Source: Gnetum montanum (taxonomy: Eukaryota; Streptophyta; Gnetopsida; Gnetales; Gnetaceae). From it: a stretch of DNA of 64,000 bases. The position numbers were made by a program, and so were the translations under genes. Shown here piece after piece: positions 44,588-57,080 of the stretch. Below the pieces are notes generated by a model. The model had not been told where the DNA came from. It was given only the letters and a program-made list of their open reading frames with translations, and ran no database searches. The stretch lies in NCBI GenBank assembly GCA_015680685.1, contig MNCI01004315.1:86654-150653 (forward strand). The letters are read 5' to 3'. Positions within the stretch are counted from its first letter, which is position 1, and the number at the start of each line of letters is the position of its first letter.

Positions 44588-46575
44588 CTATAATCATAAT
44601 AGAACCATGGATTAGCAATCATTGTGTAACCTTAAAATGATTGGGATACTTTAACTCTTGAGGGTAGTTACACTTGGCTAATTAACTTAATTGTTATTTT
44701 TATTTATGCCTTATCATTGATAAATCTTCCCAGAGATTGGTGGAAGGGTTAACTTGTAAAAAGTTGATGTTTATGTATTATTAAGGTTACTAACCCTTTG
44801 GTGATTTAGAAAAAATTTTCAAAAATTTCATTAGAAACCTTAAGTTTTATGGCCCCCACAATAAAGATCTTACCTCTGGTAAGTGAAGGATCGAAAAACA
44901 GAGTGATTTGGACAAACAGTTTGAAAGTTATGGACTCTGAAAGGTTTTGGGCTCTAAAAAATTGCAAAAATTCCTTGTATGTTATGAGAAAATTGCAAAA
45001 AATTCCAAAGTGTCTAGCAGTATATATAGTATTTTTTTTATTACGTTGATGAGGCCTTGTTGACCATTGTTGACTTTGGTCAAACTTTCAAAATACAAGG
45101 AATTTTTTATGAAATTGGGGTCAAATGAAAGCTTAGAAGACCAAGAATAGTATGAAATCATGAGAAGAGGGCATTGAAGTTCATAAATTTGAAAAAATGG
45201 AGAAACTTTGATTTAATGGATTAATGCAATAAAAGATTAAGGAGTACTGAGCAATTTACACAATGCAAAATACAAAATATAAGATTGTAGCGATGTCAAA
45301 GGTAAGGTACCTTAACTAATCAAGCCAAATGGTATGCAAGTGGGTCCTCCCCATAGCAGGCTCATGTCCTTTTTGCCCTTGCATAACCTCAACTAAGGAG
45401 TTCATGGGCCCCATAGTCAATTTAATGATCATGATAAATTAAGGACTAACCCAAAAGAATCCACTCAAGAATCCCAATACGTTAGACTAAGACATAGAGC
45501 ATAACATAGAACCCGATAGTGAGGTGATTTATGGTAGCATGGATGGATGATAGAGAAGGTGGAATGGAGTTCTAAATTAAGGTCATAAGAAGTCCCTTGT
45601 GAAATTGTGGTTAAAATGATCCAAGAAGTTTCATCCTTAGTCTAGACCAAAGCCATTTGCTTTCAATGACTTTGCATTGCCACTCTAAGACCAATCCACC
45701 CACTTGAGATAATCATCATTCCACAAAGAGGAGGGAGAAGTAGAAAGTGAGAGAGAGAGGGGGCCTTAGTTAGAGGGGACCTTTAGGCATAGGTGTATGT
45801 CTTCCAAGTCCCATAACTAGTTCTTGTAGCCCTTTTATTTATCCAAGGGGTGTGCTTTGAATTCCATTTTTTTTTTTTGAAATGGGAACCACACCATGTG
45901 AGGACTTATTCATGTTGAAGGGGTATGCTTTGAATTCCCATCATTTTTTTTTGAATAATTTGAAGCACAACATGCAAAAAAATTATTTGTCTTCCTATCA
46001 TTGGTGGTATGGAATAGTAAGAAGTCCACGAGAAATACTCAAGCACTCAAGTAAGAAGAAGAGTACAAAGAGTATTGAGTCCCTTTGAAGTCACATCCTT
46101 TACAACCTTTTGGATCCTTCCTAATTCCATAACTACCAAGGTCATTGATTGATTAAAAGTTTTTTTAATGAAAAAAAGATCTCAAATTCCCAAAACAAAG
46201 AAAACCATAGAGTTCTTTGGATGGGTGGATGATGTGGACTCATTGCTTGTCCCATGAAAAATAAACCATGTCAAAGTCATCAGACATCATAATTTAAAAA
46301 TAGAAGCCAAACATTGACAATCACACATTAAGCATAAAGCATTATTAGTAAATAGTAATAGCAGCATTGTGTCATGTGATAATAAAGCATATTTATTTGA
46401 AAAAATGAAAAAAATATCACACTTAATCAAAGGAAACATAAGAAACAAAATAAAGCAAAATATATAAGAAAGTGTAAAATAATCAAGACAATTTAAATGT
46501 ACTAAACATGGTACAAAATTAGAAAAATTTGAAAATCAAAAATGTGAAAAACAAAATGAGAGGCCATGGTAATAG
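44588..46575. other. Spacer between integrase and ORF3 of ATH-D
   Basis: About 2 kb without a convincing frame. It contains the conserved GTGGGTCCTCCCC block near 45330, an AG-run near 45730-45760 and several poly(T) and poly(A) runs. It aligns in blocks with 52660-53420 and 40000-40700 of ATH-E and 61440-62600 of ATH-F, so it is a genuine part of the element. Confidence 0.65.
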
Positions 46576-48050
46576 TCAGCACGAATGGCCATCTCCCTCA
46601 TGATTGAGTTGGAAGGAGAAGATCTGAAAAATAGAACATGGGTGTCCATTTATTGAGGTAGTAGTTACACTGGCTAGTCTTGGTTCTAGGAAAGGTTTGA
46701 CTTGTTGGATATTGACCAAGTGCTTTTTATTTGGGTTGTCAGGTTTGTAAATTATCATGGCCCCAGAGGAAAAGGTTTGATCAATTATATAAGTTCCCTC
46801 CCACAATGTTTGAATTTTTTCCTTTTGAGGTACATGTGTGGGGTTCTAGTAGAACACCTTATCTCTTGGTTGAAACCTTACTTTCCTAATTCTAAGTTTG
46901 TTGCATTGCTTGCTAAATGCCTTGTTCACCTCATTCAAAGATAGGGCTACTAAGCAATTTTCATCTAGCACATTCAGATTGATCAATCTTTCCTTTTATG
47001 CTAAACTTAGGTCAAGGTTTATATCACAGGTCATTGAGAGTGTACAAAACTTAGATTGAATTGGGAGTGTTGAAATTTTTCCATACACTAACTTATATGG
47101 AGAATATCCAATGGGAAGTTTCTAATTTGATTGGTAAGCCCAGAGAGCATCATTAAGTTTTGTGCTCCAATCCTTCCTATATTTGCTAATGGTTCATGTT
47201 AATATCTTTGTAATCTCCTGGTTGGTTACCTCTGCTTGACCATTGGCTTGGGGGTGGTAAGGTGTTGTTAATTTATGTTCTACCCCCAAGTGTTACATTA
47301 ATTTTCTATATGTGGCAGCTATAAAATGAGTCCCATTATTAGAAATTAGTGAATGCAGCACCCCAGACCTATTTACATGTTGTTATATAAATCTAGAGGT
47401 AGTGCATGATGTGCAATTTGTAACGACTATTGCTTTAGCCCATTTTGTGTAGTAGTCAATTACTACTATAATATACACTTTCTTGTTAGACATGGATGTG
47501 ATGGGAACCATGAAGTCAATTCCCCATATGCCAAAAGGTTCTAGTAGTTAAATCCATTGTTGAGGACCTTCCATACGAGCAGTCATCCCCCCATCATGTT
47601 GACAAGTTTACAAGACTTGAAAAACTAGTTGGCATCCCTAAGGATTGTGGGCCAATAGTATCCTACCATTAGGATTTTTATGGCCGTTCATCTCCTTGCA
47701 TAGTGGCCTCCATAAGGTCCTTCATGCGCATCCTGGAGAACATGTAGTTGATCTTCATTAGGGACACACCAAAAAATCAGGCCATCAACACACACCTTGT
47801 AAAAATGTCCATTGATTTCTATGAAGTATTTTACCCAGTGAAGAAATTTTTCCTTCTTCCTAAAATTCAAGTCTTGTGGCATCTCTTGAGTGAGGAGATA
47901 TGTAAGGATTCCATTATACCATATTGCTTTTTTAGGTATTTGTTCATTTATTACTCCAGTAAAGAGAAGTTCGTCTAGAAATTGATCAGAGAGTGAGCTC
48001 TCCTCCTCTTTGTTATCCCATCTTAAGTAAGAAGGATGATCAGTAACCAC
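46576..48050 (-). pseudogene. Integrase of ATH-D with RNase H tail
   Basis: The zinc-binding start is near 47690-47760 (DAHEGPYGGHY), after the RNase H to integrase linker (LRWDNKEEESSLSDQ to FHWVKYFIEI-like sequence). The core reads GIDFMVPI and VVIDYYTKWAKA, then SNNGTHF, where the second catalytic Asp has become Asn, then [14 protein letters not shown] with the catalytic Glu, and WAYQS. The C-terminal WEGTYIIDQTFSSGA and LVNIQQVKPF follow. Several stops are present. It is followed by the long spacer. Confidence 0.85.
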
Positions 48051-49660
48051 ATTCTCGATCCCTTTTCAATCTACCATAGTAAGATCGAATTCCTGCAAAA
48101 TCACAAGCCATCATATAACACGAGGTCTCACTATCAGCTTATTCATAAGGAAGCAAATTGCACTATGGTCCATATGTACGAATACTTTATAACATAACAC
48201 ATAATGTCTAAACTTTTCTAATGCATACGCCACTACTATTAATTCCTTCTTCATGGCAGTGTAATTTAACTATGCTCCCACAATCCTTTAACTCATGCAA
48301 TCAATATAATATGGATGTTTCTTTTCATCCATTTGCATGAGTACTACTCCCAAAGCATAGTTAGATGCGTTTATCATGATATGGAATGGTTTGGACCAAT
48401 CTGGTGCTTGTAGGATTGGTGTTTCTACAAATTTCTCTTTTAATTTTTGGAATGTGTTTTCACATTCCTTGGTCCAAAATGAAAGGTGCATCTTTCTTTG
48501 TAAGTTATACCAATGGCTTTGCAATCTTAGAGAAATTCTCAATAAAGTGCCGGTAGTAACCAATGTGTCTAAGGAATGATCAAACATCTTTAATGATCTC
48601 TAGTTGGCATGTTATTCCTTGGATGACCCTTGTCTTTTCTGGATCTACCTCAATCCCTTTCTGCAAAATTCGGTGTCCTAGCACAATGCCTTCTTGGACC
48701 ATGAGCTGGCTCTTTTGCTAATTCAGTCATAGGTTTATCTAAACACATCTCTTCAGTACTTGCTCAAGTCAGTCCAAGGCTTGCTCAAATTTAGCTCCAT
48801 AGGTGGCAAAGTCATCCATGAAAACTTCAATACCATAACTGATATTTTTTTTTTTGAAAAATACTAAGGACCAAGCATTGAAATGTTGTAGGCACATTGC
48901 ATAGGCCAAATGGCATCTTACAGTATGCAAAAGTTCCCCAAGGACTCGTGAATGTTGTCTTGGCTTAGTCTTCTAGTGCAATTTGGACTTGGTTATAGCC
49001 ACTATAACCATCCAAGAAACTATAATAATAATGCCTAGATATGGTGTCTAATACTTGATCCATGAATGACAAAGAAAAGTGACCCTTAAATGTTGCCATA
49101 TTTAACAACCTAAAGTCAATGCAAACCTACCATTTACCACCCTTCCTTGGTACAATTATGAGTGGACTAACCCACTCACTATCCACAATTAGATAAATGA
49201 ACCCTACCTTGAGGAGTTGCTCTATTTCCTCCTTAATGATATGCTTCAATTTTGGATTTAGCTACCTCTGCATCTACCTTCTAGGCTTCATGGCTAGGTT
49301 AATGTAGATGTAGTGTTGGCATATCCTTATATTAATTCCTATTAGCTCTAGATATGAAAAAGCAAAGGCTATTGACCATTTATTTACCACTTTCAACAAC
49401 TTTTCTTTTTGTGCAGGAGTAATTTTGGCATTAATGATGACTGTTTTCCATTCCTTAAAAATGTATACTCCATTCTGACTGGTAAAGCTTTTTGTTCTAA
49501 GGGCTCCTTCTTTAAATGATTGGGGATCTCCAACTCTCCCCAATAGTTATCATCATCTTCATTAGAGAGTTGGGAATGGAATTGTTCAATTTTGTTCATT
49601 CCTTCTACATATTTATAAGTTAAGCTCTCAGTTGGCTCCATGCATATTGTGCTGCTATTT
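48051..49660 (-). pseudogene. Reverse transcriptase and RNase H of ATH-D
   Basis: RNase H is readable at 48288-48587 (WTKECENTFQKLKEKF, PDWSKPFHIMINASNYALG, MDEKKHPYYIDC). Upstream, RT motifs survive: VFMDDF catalytic loop (about 48810-48830), IVLGHRI, AFAFSYLELIGI and the pre-RT QKEKLLKVV. Many stops; identity to ATH-C and ATH-E is plain. Confidence 0.82.
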
Positions 49661-50300
49661 GAATTAGCTATCAGCTACTGGGTACCCTTTTGCTTTGTGG
49701 CTGCTACATACAAACACTGTTGAATATTAACTTCTTGTTCACACTAATTGCATGCCTTAATGTATGTGCTTTTGATGGACCAAATATTTTTCACATAATT
49801 GCACCCATTGTTGTTGTACGTGATGCATGGAATATGCTTCTTCTCAATTTTTCCCAACTCATTCTCCTTAGATATTTCAAGAGATAGGTCCCTTATACCC
49901 ATTCGGGCATCGATCGTGCTTAACAAAGCCCTTTCCATGATGATGGGGAAGTCACTTTTGCAGTTTTTCACCTTGATTATTAGAAAATTAGTAGGATAGG
50001 ACCACCCACAAACTATGGTCACAATGTCTTCTACTAATCCCAAAGGGATTGTAATCGATTAATCTACTAATTCTAAACGAATGTTGTTCTTCTTAAGAGG
50101 TGGTAGGTTCCAAGCTTTGTACATATCATGGGAGATGAGGTTAACTCTAGAACTAGAGTCAAGAAGAGCCTTGCATGGTTTTATCTAGCAATCTATAGAA
50201 AGATGAACTAACTTCCTAGATTAGATCTTTTTGTAGGAAGGTTGCTAGCCTTGATCTAGTCAGAAAGAGCTTGAGTTAGCATTATAGTATAGATCCTAGA
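49661..50300 (-). pseudogene. Aspartic protease of ATH-D
   Basis: PCKALLDSSSRVNLIS (about 50130-50175) is the active-site region with the usual D-S-G changed to D-S-S, followed by LGLVEDIVTIVCGWSY, DFPIIMERALLSTIDARMGIRDLSLE. The change at Gly should remove activity. Confidence 0.82.
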
Positions 50301-51600
50301 TGACACTTGGTCTGAAGGGTGCTCAAAGGTATTTAATGTAGAGGATGAGAGTACTAGAGATGCAGGGCGATTAGTTGGAATAGGTTGTGAGGGCTGGAGA
50401 GGACTACTGGGCCAAAAGAAAGGTTGTTTCCTTGATCAATTATCCAAACCACTTGGTTGAAAAACTAGTTGTGAGAGTACAACCCTTGTAGCATTTTTTT
50501 GTTGTGGTTGTGGAGGAATTTCACCCTGCATGGATAGAGTAGGAGGTAATTGAGTTGAAGGTGGAGCTATAGGTGAAGAGGGATGTGGAGGATGATAAGG
50601 ATACAGATATGGGTTTTCCCCTTGAGTAGATGGTGAATGTGTTTGGTGGTACTTTGGAGGGTAATAGTGTTGTTGGAATGATGCATGACTCATAGAACTT
50701 CTAGGGGAGATGCGTTGCTGAACATAGTACTCGTATGGATCTGGTTGCCTATAAGGGTACTACTGCCTTGGTAGTGGCATTCTCCATGATTATGGTTGGT
50801 ACCACTATTGGTACTATTCATAAGGTTATGGAGGAGTTCCACTTGGGTAGTAAGCTTGTTACTATTGGTGGAACTACCTTGGGCTACCTTGAGGGTAAGG
50901 CAATCGTCTTGGAGCTTGTCTACATGCTAGGTGAGGATTTAATGTGTACACTCTAGACTCTTGTAAGTGTGAAACCACTGGGCAGCATCCCTTTGGATGT
51001 TCATATTAATAGATTTCACATTTAATTTCATCATCAGAGTTAGATTCCACAACTTCCTCTACTACAACAACTTTTCCCTTACCTCTTTAGTAGGCATGTC
51101 CAGCTTCTTTTCGCCATCTACAATTATGATCACTATTTTGCTCTTTGGATTCTTTAGCAATCTTTAAAGTAGTTTGAGACTTTTCATCCAAAGAGTCCCA
51201 TAACTTGTCAACCTTGGTTGAAATGTCAAAAACAGATTTTTGGATAGGCAAGGTCTTTTTGTTCACCACTTCATCAAGTGGTGACTCCTCGTTGCAAAAT
51301 TGGACCTCTCATTTTCGAATGAATGGATCCCTATTGTATTCTTCAACACTCTCCCTTTTTTGTAGCTCACCTTCTTCTTTTGCTACTTGCTCAATTAGCC
51401 TTTGGATCTGATGAGCTCTCATTTCAGACAACCTCCCTTAGGCATACATCCCAAGGGTTCTTCTTGTTTCTGCCCTAAGCCCATCTATGATGTGGTGAAG
51501 TTGTTCCCTCTGAGAGTAATCATGGCCAAAGCATCTATGTAAGAGTGAATAGTATCGGCCCATGGCGACATCCAAGGGTTTGTGTGCTTTTATAATTTAT
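50301..51600 (-). pseudogene. gag of ATH-D, C-terminal half only
   Basis: The Gln/Pro/His/Tyr-rich tail (SHASFQQHYYPPKYHQ, 50436-50693) is clear, as is the preceding VDKLWDSLDEKSQTTL (51150-51220). The frame ends near 51590, only about 110 bases from the LTR, so the N-terminal half of gag and most of the leader are missing. Confidence 0.75.
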
Positions 51601-51682
51601 GTATAAGGGGAATGATATAGACATTTAGGTTCATACAATGATATTAGTGATATTTAGTTAGACCTAAATAGTGCACGTTCCA

Positions 51683-51700
51683 CAAAAAAATTCCCTGATA
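51683..51700 (-). other. Primer binding site of ATH-D (tRNA-Asp-like, degenerate)
   Basis: The minus strand reads TTGGTGCTGGTATCAGGG directly inside the 5' LTR. It resembles the tRNA-Asp primer site usual for Athila, with C to T and G to A changes. ATH-E has TTGGCATCATTGCTAGGG at the same place, with different changes to the same ancestral site. Confidence 0.6.
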
Positions 51701-52653
51701 CCAGCACCAATGATGAGTGGCAACATACCCCCTACGCCCAACCATATGAATCACAAAGTATTCATGTGCGATCTAGTTGAATTTTGCAGACTTCGTTGTT
51801 TCCAGTGCACTAGCCCTTTAGGAAGTGAATTTAGCCTTAATTTCAATCATTGTCTTCCCAATTACACTTGTGACATTTGTTGGTATGGTTAAGTGTAACT
51901 AAGGCATTCAATTTTTATCATTTTTTATGTTTTATAAGTTGGTGCTCAAATGTAGATAAAAGTAATTTGATTAACTAAGCTAAATTAATTAATTAACTAA
52001 TCATTTAACTAATCTTAACATAAGTATCCATTCCCAATTTCTATACACATCTTGAACTCATGTATCCATTGTAGGGTGACCAAGAACTACACTACTAAGC
52101 GTACTAAGCAATAACACTACTGGGATTACCAAGCAAATATGTGTTATGCTCAAAGCGGTCGTACTTATGTGTGTAATCTATTTTGCTTAATTGTCTCATT
52201 AACGTAATAACTGGAAAATATTTGATAACTAATTGAAAACATTTAATAAATAATTGAAAACATTAAATGCATCAATAAAATAGCTAATCTATCCAAAGTG
52301 TTGTAAGGTTTATCAGAAAGTTCATCTTTATTGCCACATACACTATTGTGCTTATGTACAACAATGCTCTTATAAAGATTCGTACACTCAATGACTTCTG
52401 CTATGGGCACTCAAGGAAAAAATTCAAACTTTTAAATGGATAAATGCAAAAGCTTTACTACTACTAAAATTTGGACTTCCATAAATGTGGTTGGTAGGTG
52501 CATATTTATAGGTGATGGACAGACACTACTTGATGAGGCCTCATCGAAGTAGGTTGAGATGCATCGATGGGGCCTCATTAACAAGGCCTCATTGACATGG
52601 TCGACTGCGTCAATGAGGGCTCATCAACGCAGCCAACCAATGATGACTCATCA
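51701..52653 (-). repeat. 5' LTR of ATH-D
   Basis: TGATGAGTGG to GACTCATCA. The TATA box on the minus strand is CTATAAATA (52511-52503). U3 carries a small minisatellite (52530-52640), with the 14-base palindrome GATGAGGCCTCATC at 52532-52545 and GCCTCATT/GCTCATC units, which makes it about 90 bases longer than the 3' LTR. Followed by ATCAT (52654-52658). Confidence 0.92.
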
Positions 52654-53630
52654 ATCATGATAGAAGATAGCGAGGTGATAGATGGATAGAATTTATGATG
52701 AGAGAGAGAAGATGGAATGGAGTTCTTCATCTTGGTTACAAGAAGTCCTTTGTGGATTTTTGTGATTAAGGTGACTTGATATTGTTCCATCCTTTGTTGG
52801 AATCAAGTTCATCCACTTCTAGTGACTTGGCATTAGTACATTGAAATGATTCAACCCCCTAGTGCTTATGAACACCCTTAAACATCACCCACCATTTCAA
52901 ATAGAGAAGAAAAGAGAAGCAAGAAGTAAAGAGGACCTTAGTTAGAGGGGTGCCTTTAGGCATGTGTAACATGTCTTTCCAACCTCATAACCAGTGCTTG
53001 TAGACCATTATTTTGTCTAAGGGATGTGCTTTGAATTCCCAAGTTTGTTTGTTTGTTTGTTTTTTCATGGGAACCACACCATAAAAAGACATTTCTTTCT
53101 TTTATTTGTTTAACATTAGGAATGATGAGGAATCAATGAGAATATCCATAAAACTCTAGATGGCAGGTAGGTAGAAAAGGTGATAAGCCCTGTTGAAGCC
53201 ACACCCTTGTTAATTCTACTTGATTCATTCCAAGTCTAAAAAGTATTAAGGTCATAGGTTATTTAAACATTATTATTAAGAAAGGACACCATAGCGTTGA
53301 GTGGAATGGGTGGATGACATGAGCTCATTTCCTAATATCATGAGAAAACCAATGTTTTATTAATCAATGTCAAAATTCAATGATGAAATCTACTCATTAG
53401 GTAATCAATTTAATCAATATAATTCATTAAACCACCATCAATAAATAGCTATATTCAACACCAAGTCCTAATGGTAATAAAGAAGAAAAATATATGTAAG
53501 AAAAACCCAAGTAAACAAAATATAAAAGAAATTTCAAAATATCCAAGAAAATGGAAAACGTATGAAAAACAATGTAAAACAAAAAAGTTGAAAAACTGAG
53601 TAGCCATTGTAGGATGTTACCATCGATGGC
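52654..53630. other. Spacer after integrase of ATH-E
   Basis: Non-coding, aligned in blocks with 45500-46560 of ATH-D (for example GATGGAATGGAGTTCT and AAGAAGTCC). It includes a (GTTT)n run at 53046-53062. Nothing else seen. Confidence 0.6.
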
Positions 53631-54500
53631 CATCTCCCCCATGATTGAGTTGGAAGGTAGAGATTTGAAAGATTGAGCATGCTTGGCAATTTGTTACGGT
53701 TATTTGTCCACAAGTTATCCTTGTCTCTAGGAAAGGTTTACGTTGTTGCTTGTTGACTAAAACCTCTTATTTGGGCTAGTAGGATGGTAGATCATCATGG
53801 CCACATATGGAAAAGTTTCATGTATAATTTAAGGGCCCTTCCATAGTGTTTGAAATTTCATATGTTAAGATACATGCATGGGGTTCTAGTAGAGTACCTT
53901 ATCTCCTAGTTAAAACTTTACTTTCATTATTCTAAGGTCATGGCATTGCTTGTTGTGTGCCTTATGCACTTCATTCAATGATAGGGCCACTAATCTATTC
54001 TCATCTAGCATGTTGAGGTTCATCAATCTTTCTCGTTGGGCTAGACTTATATTTAGTTCAAGGTCATAGGTTGTTGAAAGTGTACAGAGCTCAGTTTGGA
54101 TGGGAAGAGTTGGAAGTTTCTCATACACTAACTCATAGGGAGAATACCTAATAGAAAGTTTCCATGTTGAACAATAAGCCCAAAGAGCATTGTTGAGTTT
54201 ACTACTCCAATCCTTCCTATATTTACTAACTATACATGTTAGTATTTTGGTAATTTTCTTATTAGTAGCCTTAGCTTGACCATTGGCCTAGGGATGGTAT
54301 GGAGTTGTTAGTTTATGTTCAATCCCCAAGTGTTACATGAGCTTTCAAAAAGTTGCATTGGTAAAGTGTGTTTCATTATTTGAAATTAGTTACCATGGCA
54401 TACCAAACCTATTTATGACATTCTATTGTACAAACTGTGCCACTGTAGAAGATGAACAGTTGGTGATGATAGTGACTTCAACCCACTTGGTGTAATAGTC
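53631..54500 (-). pseudogene. Integrase core and C-terminus of ATH-E
   Basis: The minus strand reads DYYTKWVEVTIITN, SNNETHFT-like (second catalytic Asp lost), PYHPxANGQAKATN (catalytic Glu changed to Lys), LNNALWAYCSTW, SPYELVYEKLPTLPIQ. The first catalytic Asp and the zinc-binding start lie in the inverted block at 54502-54895. Stops occur throughout. Confidence 0.82.
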
Positions 54501-54896
54501 NTGCCAAAAACTTCATGGAAATCAAAGGTAATCTCTACAAACGTTGTGCAAATTGCCTCGTATAATGGTGTGTCCCTGATGTAGATCAACTTCAAGTCAT
54601 CTAAGATGTACACAATGGCCCTTATGGAGGCCACTATGATGGAAGGAGAATGATCATTAAGATCATCATGGTAGGGTATTATGGATCCATGATCTTGAGG
54701 AATGTCCATCACTTCTTTCGTTCCTATGATAGGTGCTAATGTGATGGAGGGATGACTACATGAATGAAAGGGCTTGAACAGTGGATCGAACCATTAGATC
54801 CTTTCAATCTTTGAAGGATTGACATCATGGGACCCATCAACCCCATGTTAAATGGAGAGGCATACATCATCATGGTGGTTGACTATTACACCAAGN
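54501..54896 (+). other. Reversed 394-base block of integrase between two Ns (likely scaffolding error)
   Basis: Bases 54502-54895 encode, on the plus strand, KNFMEIKGNLYKR, CVPDVDQLQV, DVHNGPYGGHY and DIMGPINP to VVDYYTK, which is the integrase start and the first catalytic Asp. Everything around it is minus strand. Both ends are single N bases. The last 15 bases (GACTATTACACCAAG) are the reverse complement of the 15 bases just left of the block (54486-54500). Turned around, it would overlap its left neighbour and fit the gene order exactly. Confidence 0.88.
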
Positions 54897-56300
54897 CATC
54901 CTCTTTTCTATCCCATCTTAATTGAGACAAGTGGTCATCCCCCACATTCATGATCCCCTTTGGTTCAATCATCATTAAATTAAACTCATAAAGGATAACT
55001 AGCCACTCTATGACACAGGGGCTCACCATTGGCTTGTTCATCAAGAATTGGATGAAACTGTCATTAGTGTGCAGAAAAAATTTGTATCCAAGCACATAGT
55101 GCCTAAATTTCTCTAAAGTGTACACCACTACCATGGGCTCCTTTTTAATGATAGTGTAGTTTAGTTGTGCATCCACAATGCTCATGCTTACACAATGGAT
55201 GTAGTATGGACGTTTTTGATTGTCATTCTGTGTAAGCATGGTTTCCAAAGCATAATTCAATGTATCTATCATGATGTGGAATGACTTAAACTAGTTTGGT
55301 GCTTGTATAATTGGAGTTTCTACTTTAATTGTTGGAATGCATGCTCACATTTCTTCCTCCAAATGAACGGTGCATCTTTCTTTGTAAGTTCCACCAATAG
55401 TTTGAAAATCTTTGAGAAGTTTTAAATGAAGCACCTATAGTAACCGATGTGGCCAAGGAATGACCTCACATCTCTTACTATGTCTAGTTGTTTGGTTATT
55501 CCTTGGATGACTTTTACTTTCTATCGGTATACCTTGATCCCTTTGTTAAAATTCGATGCCCCAAGACAATGCCCTGTTAGACCATTAGGTGGCTCTTCTA
55601 CCAATTGAACATTAGGTTTGTCTTCATAGATTGCTAAAGAACTTACTCAAGGTAGTCTAATGTTTGCTCAAAGGTAGCCCCATAGGTAGAGAAGTCATCC
55701 ATGAAGACCTCTACCTTACTATTGATTATTGTTGGAAGATGCATAGGACCAACCATTAGAATGTCGCAGGAGCATTACACAAAGGGTATCTTTTAATATG
55801 AAAAAGTTCCCTAGGGACTTGTGAATGTGATCTTGGCATGGTCCTCTTGTGCTATCTAGATTTGGTTATAACCACTATAACCATCCAAAAGGCTATACAA
55901 ACAATGCCCTGCAATGGTGTCCAACACCTAGTCCACAAATGGTAATGGAAAATGATCTTTGTAGGTTATGATGTTCAACAGTAGAAAGTCTATACAGACT
56001 CTCCACTTTCCTTCGTTCTTTGGTACAATAATGAGTGGGCTAATCCACATGCTTTGATTAATGGAGTAGATGAACCCTGCCTTGAGAAGTTGTTCAATCT
56101 TCTCCTTGACGATGTGCTTAAGTTTTAGGCTCAAGTGTCTTTGTGGATACCTTTTTGACTTCATGGAGTTGTCTACATAGATTCTATGTTAGCATATTCA
56201 AGGATCAATCCTTGTTACTTCATGATATAACTAGGCAAAGGTTGTTGGCCATTTGTTCACAACTTTCAACAATTTATTTTTCTATTCTAGAGCAAGTGTA
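54897..56300 (-). pseudogene. Reverse transcriptase and RNase H of ATH-E
   Basis: RNase H (54897-55290): MIDTLNYALETMLTQND, RPYYIHCVSM, EKFRHYVLGYKFFLHTND, LLILYEFNL-like. RT (55300-56164): VEVFMDDFSTYG catalytic loop near 55690-55725, PxSFLGH-type end, and WISPLIIVPKNEGKWRVCIDF with LLNIITYKDHFPLPFVD at its start (55928-56090). RT is one of the better preserved in the Athila set but has many stops. Confidence 0.83.
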
Positions 56301-57080
56301 GCATTGATTATTATTGGCTTATCATTGTTTAGAAATGCACATTCATGCTAGTAGAGCCTTTAACTCAAGGGGCTCTTGCTTGAAACTCTCAAGGATCTTC
56401 AACTCTCCCCAATCTATCTCACCTTTTGCATCAAAGAGTTGGCAATGGAGCTGCTCCAATTTTATCTATGATTTCAACATAAGAGCTAGTGAGGTTCTCA
56501 ACTAGTTCCATGCATATTGTTGATCCAATTTCATTATCTATTATCAACCATTGGATACAATCTTTTTTAGTGGCTACTACATATAGGCATCTTTGAATTT
56601 TTGTAGTCTCTACACGCTAATTACATGCTTGAAGTAATGTACCTTTGATGATCCATAGTTTTTACGTGTAATGGCACCTAGTGTCACTGTACACAATGCA
56701 TGGAACTTTTTTCTTCTTGATCTTTCCAAATTCATTTTCCTTGGAGGTTTTCAAGGAAAGGTCTTGAATCCCCAACCTTGCATTGGTGGTGCTCAACCAT
56801 GCTCTTCCCTTGATGATAAGAAAGTCTCTTTTGCAATTCTCCATATGGATCATTAGAGAATTAGTAGAGTAGGATCATCCACAAATGGTGTTCAAAACTT
56901 CCTCCACCAATCCCAGAGAAATAGTGATGGATTGGTCTCCAAATCCAGTCAGATGTTGCTCTTTTTCAAGGGAGGCAGGTTCTAAGCTTTATACATTTCT
57001 TGTGAAATTAAGTTAATTCTAGAACCTAAATCCAAAAGAGCCTTACATGGTTCATTTCCAACAATCTATAAGCAAATAAG
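56301..57080 (-). pseudogene. Aspartic protease of ATH-E
   Basis: LLDLGSRINLIS (about 57005-57045) with D-L-G in place of D-S-G; then the GLVEEV-type and FLIIKGRAWLSTTNARLGIQDLSLKTSKENEFGKI segment (56700-56850). Same order and spacing as ATH-C and ATH-D. Confidence 0.8.

Larger units (their letters stand above)
40705..52653 (-). mobile_element. ATH-D, Athila-like element with both LTRs, nested in ATH-E
   Basis: LTRs at 40705-41567 and 51701-52653 are flanked by ATCAT on both sides. On the minus strand: LTR, primer site, truncated gag, protease, RT, RNase H, integrase, spacer, ORF3, polypurine tract, LTR. The total is 11.9 kb. LTRs differ by about a tenth of positions plus a length change in U3, so it is older than or similar to TAT-B. 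All genes are broken; gag lacks its N-terminal half. Confidence 0.93.
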
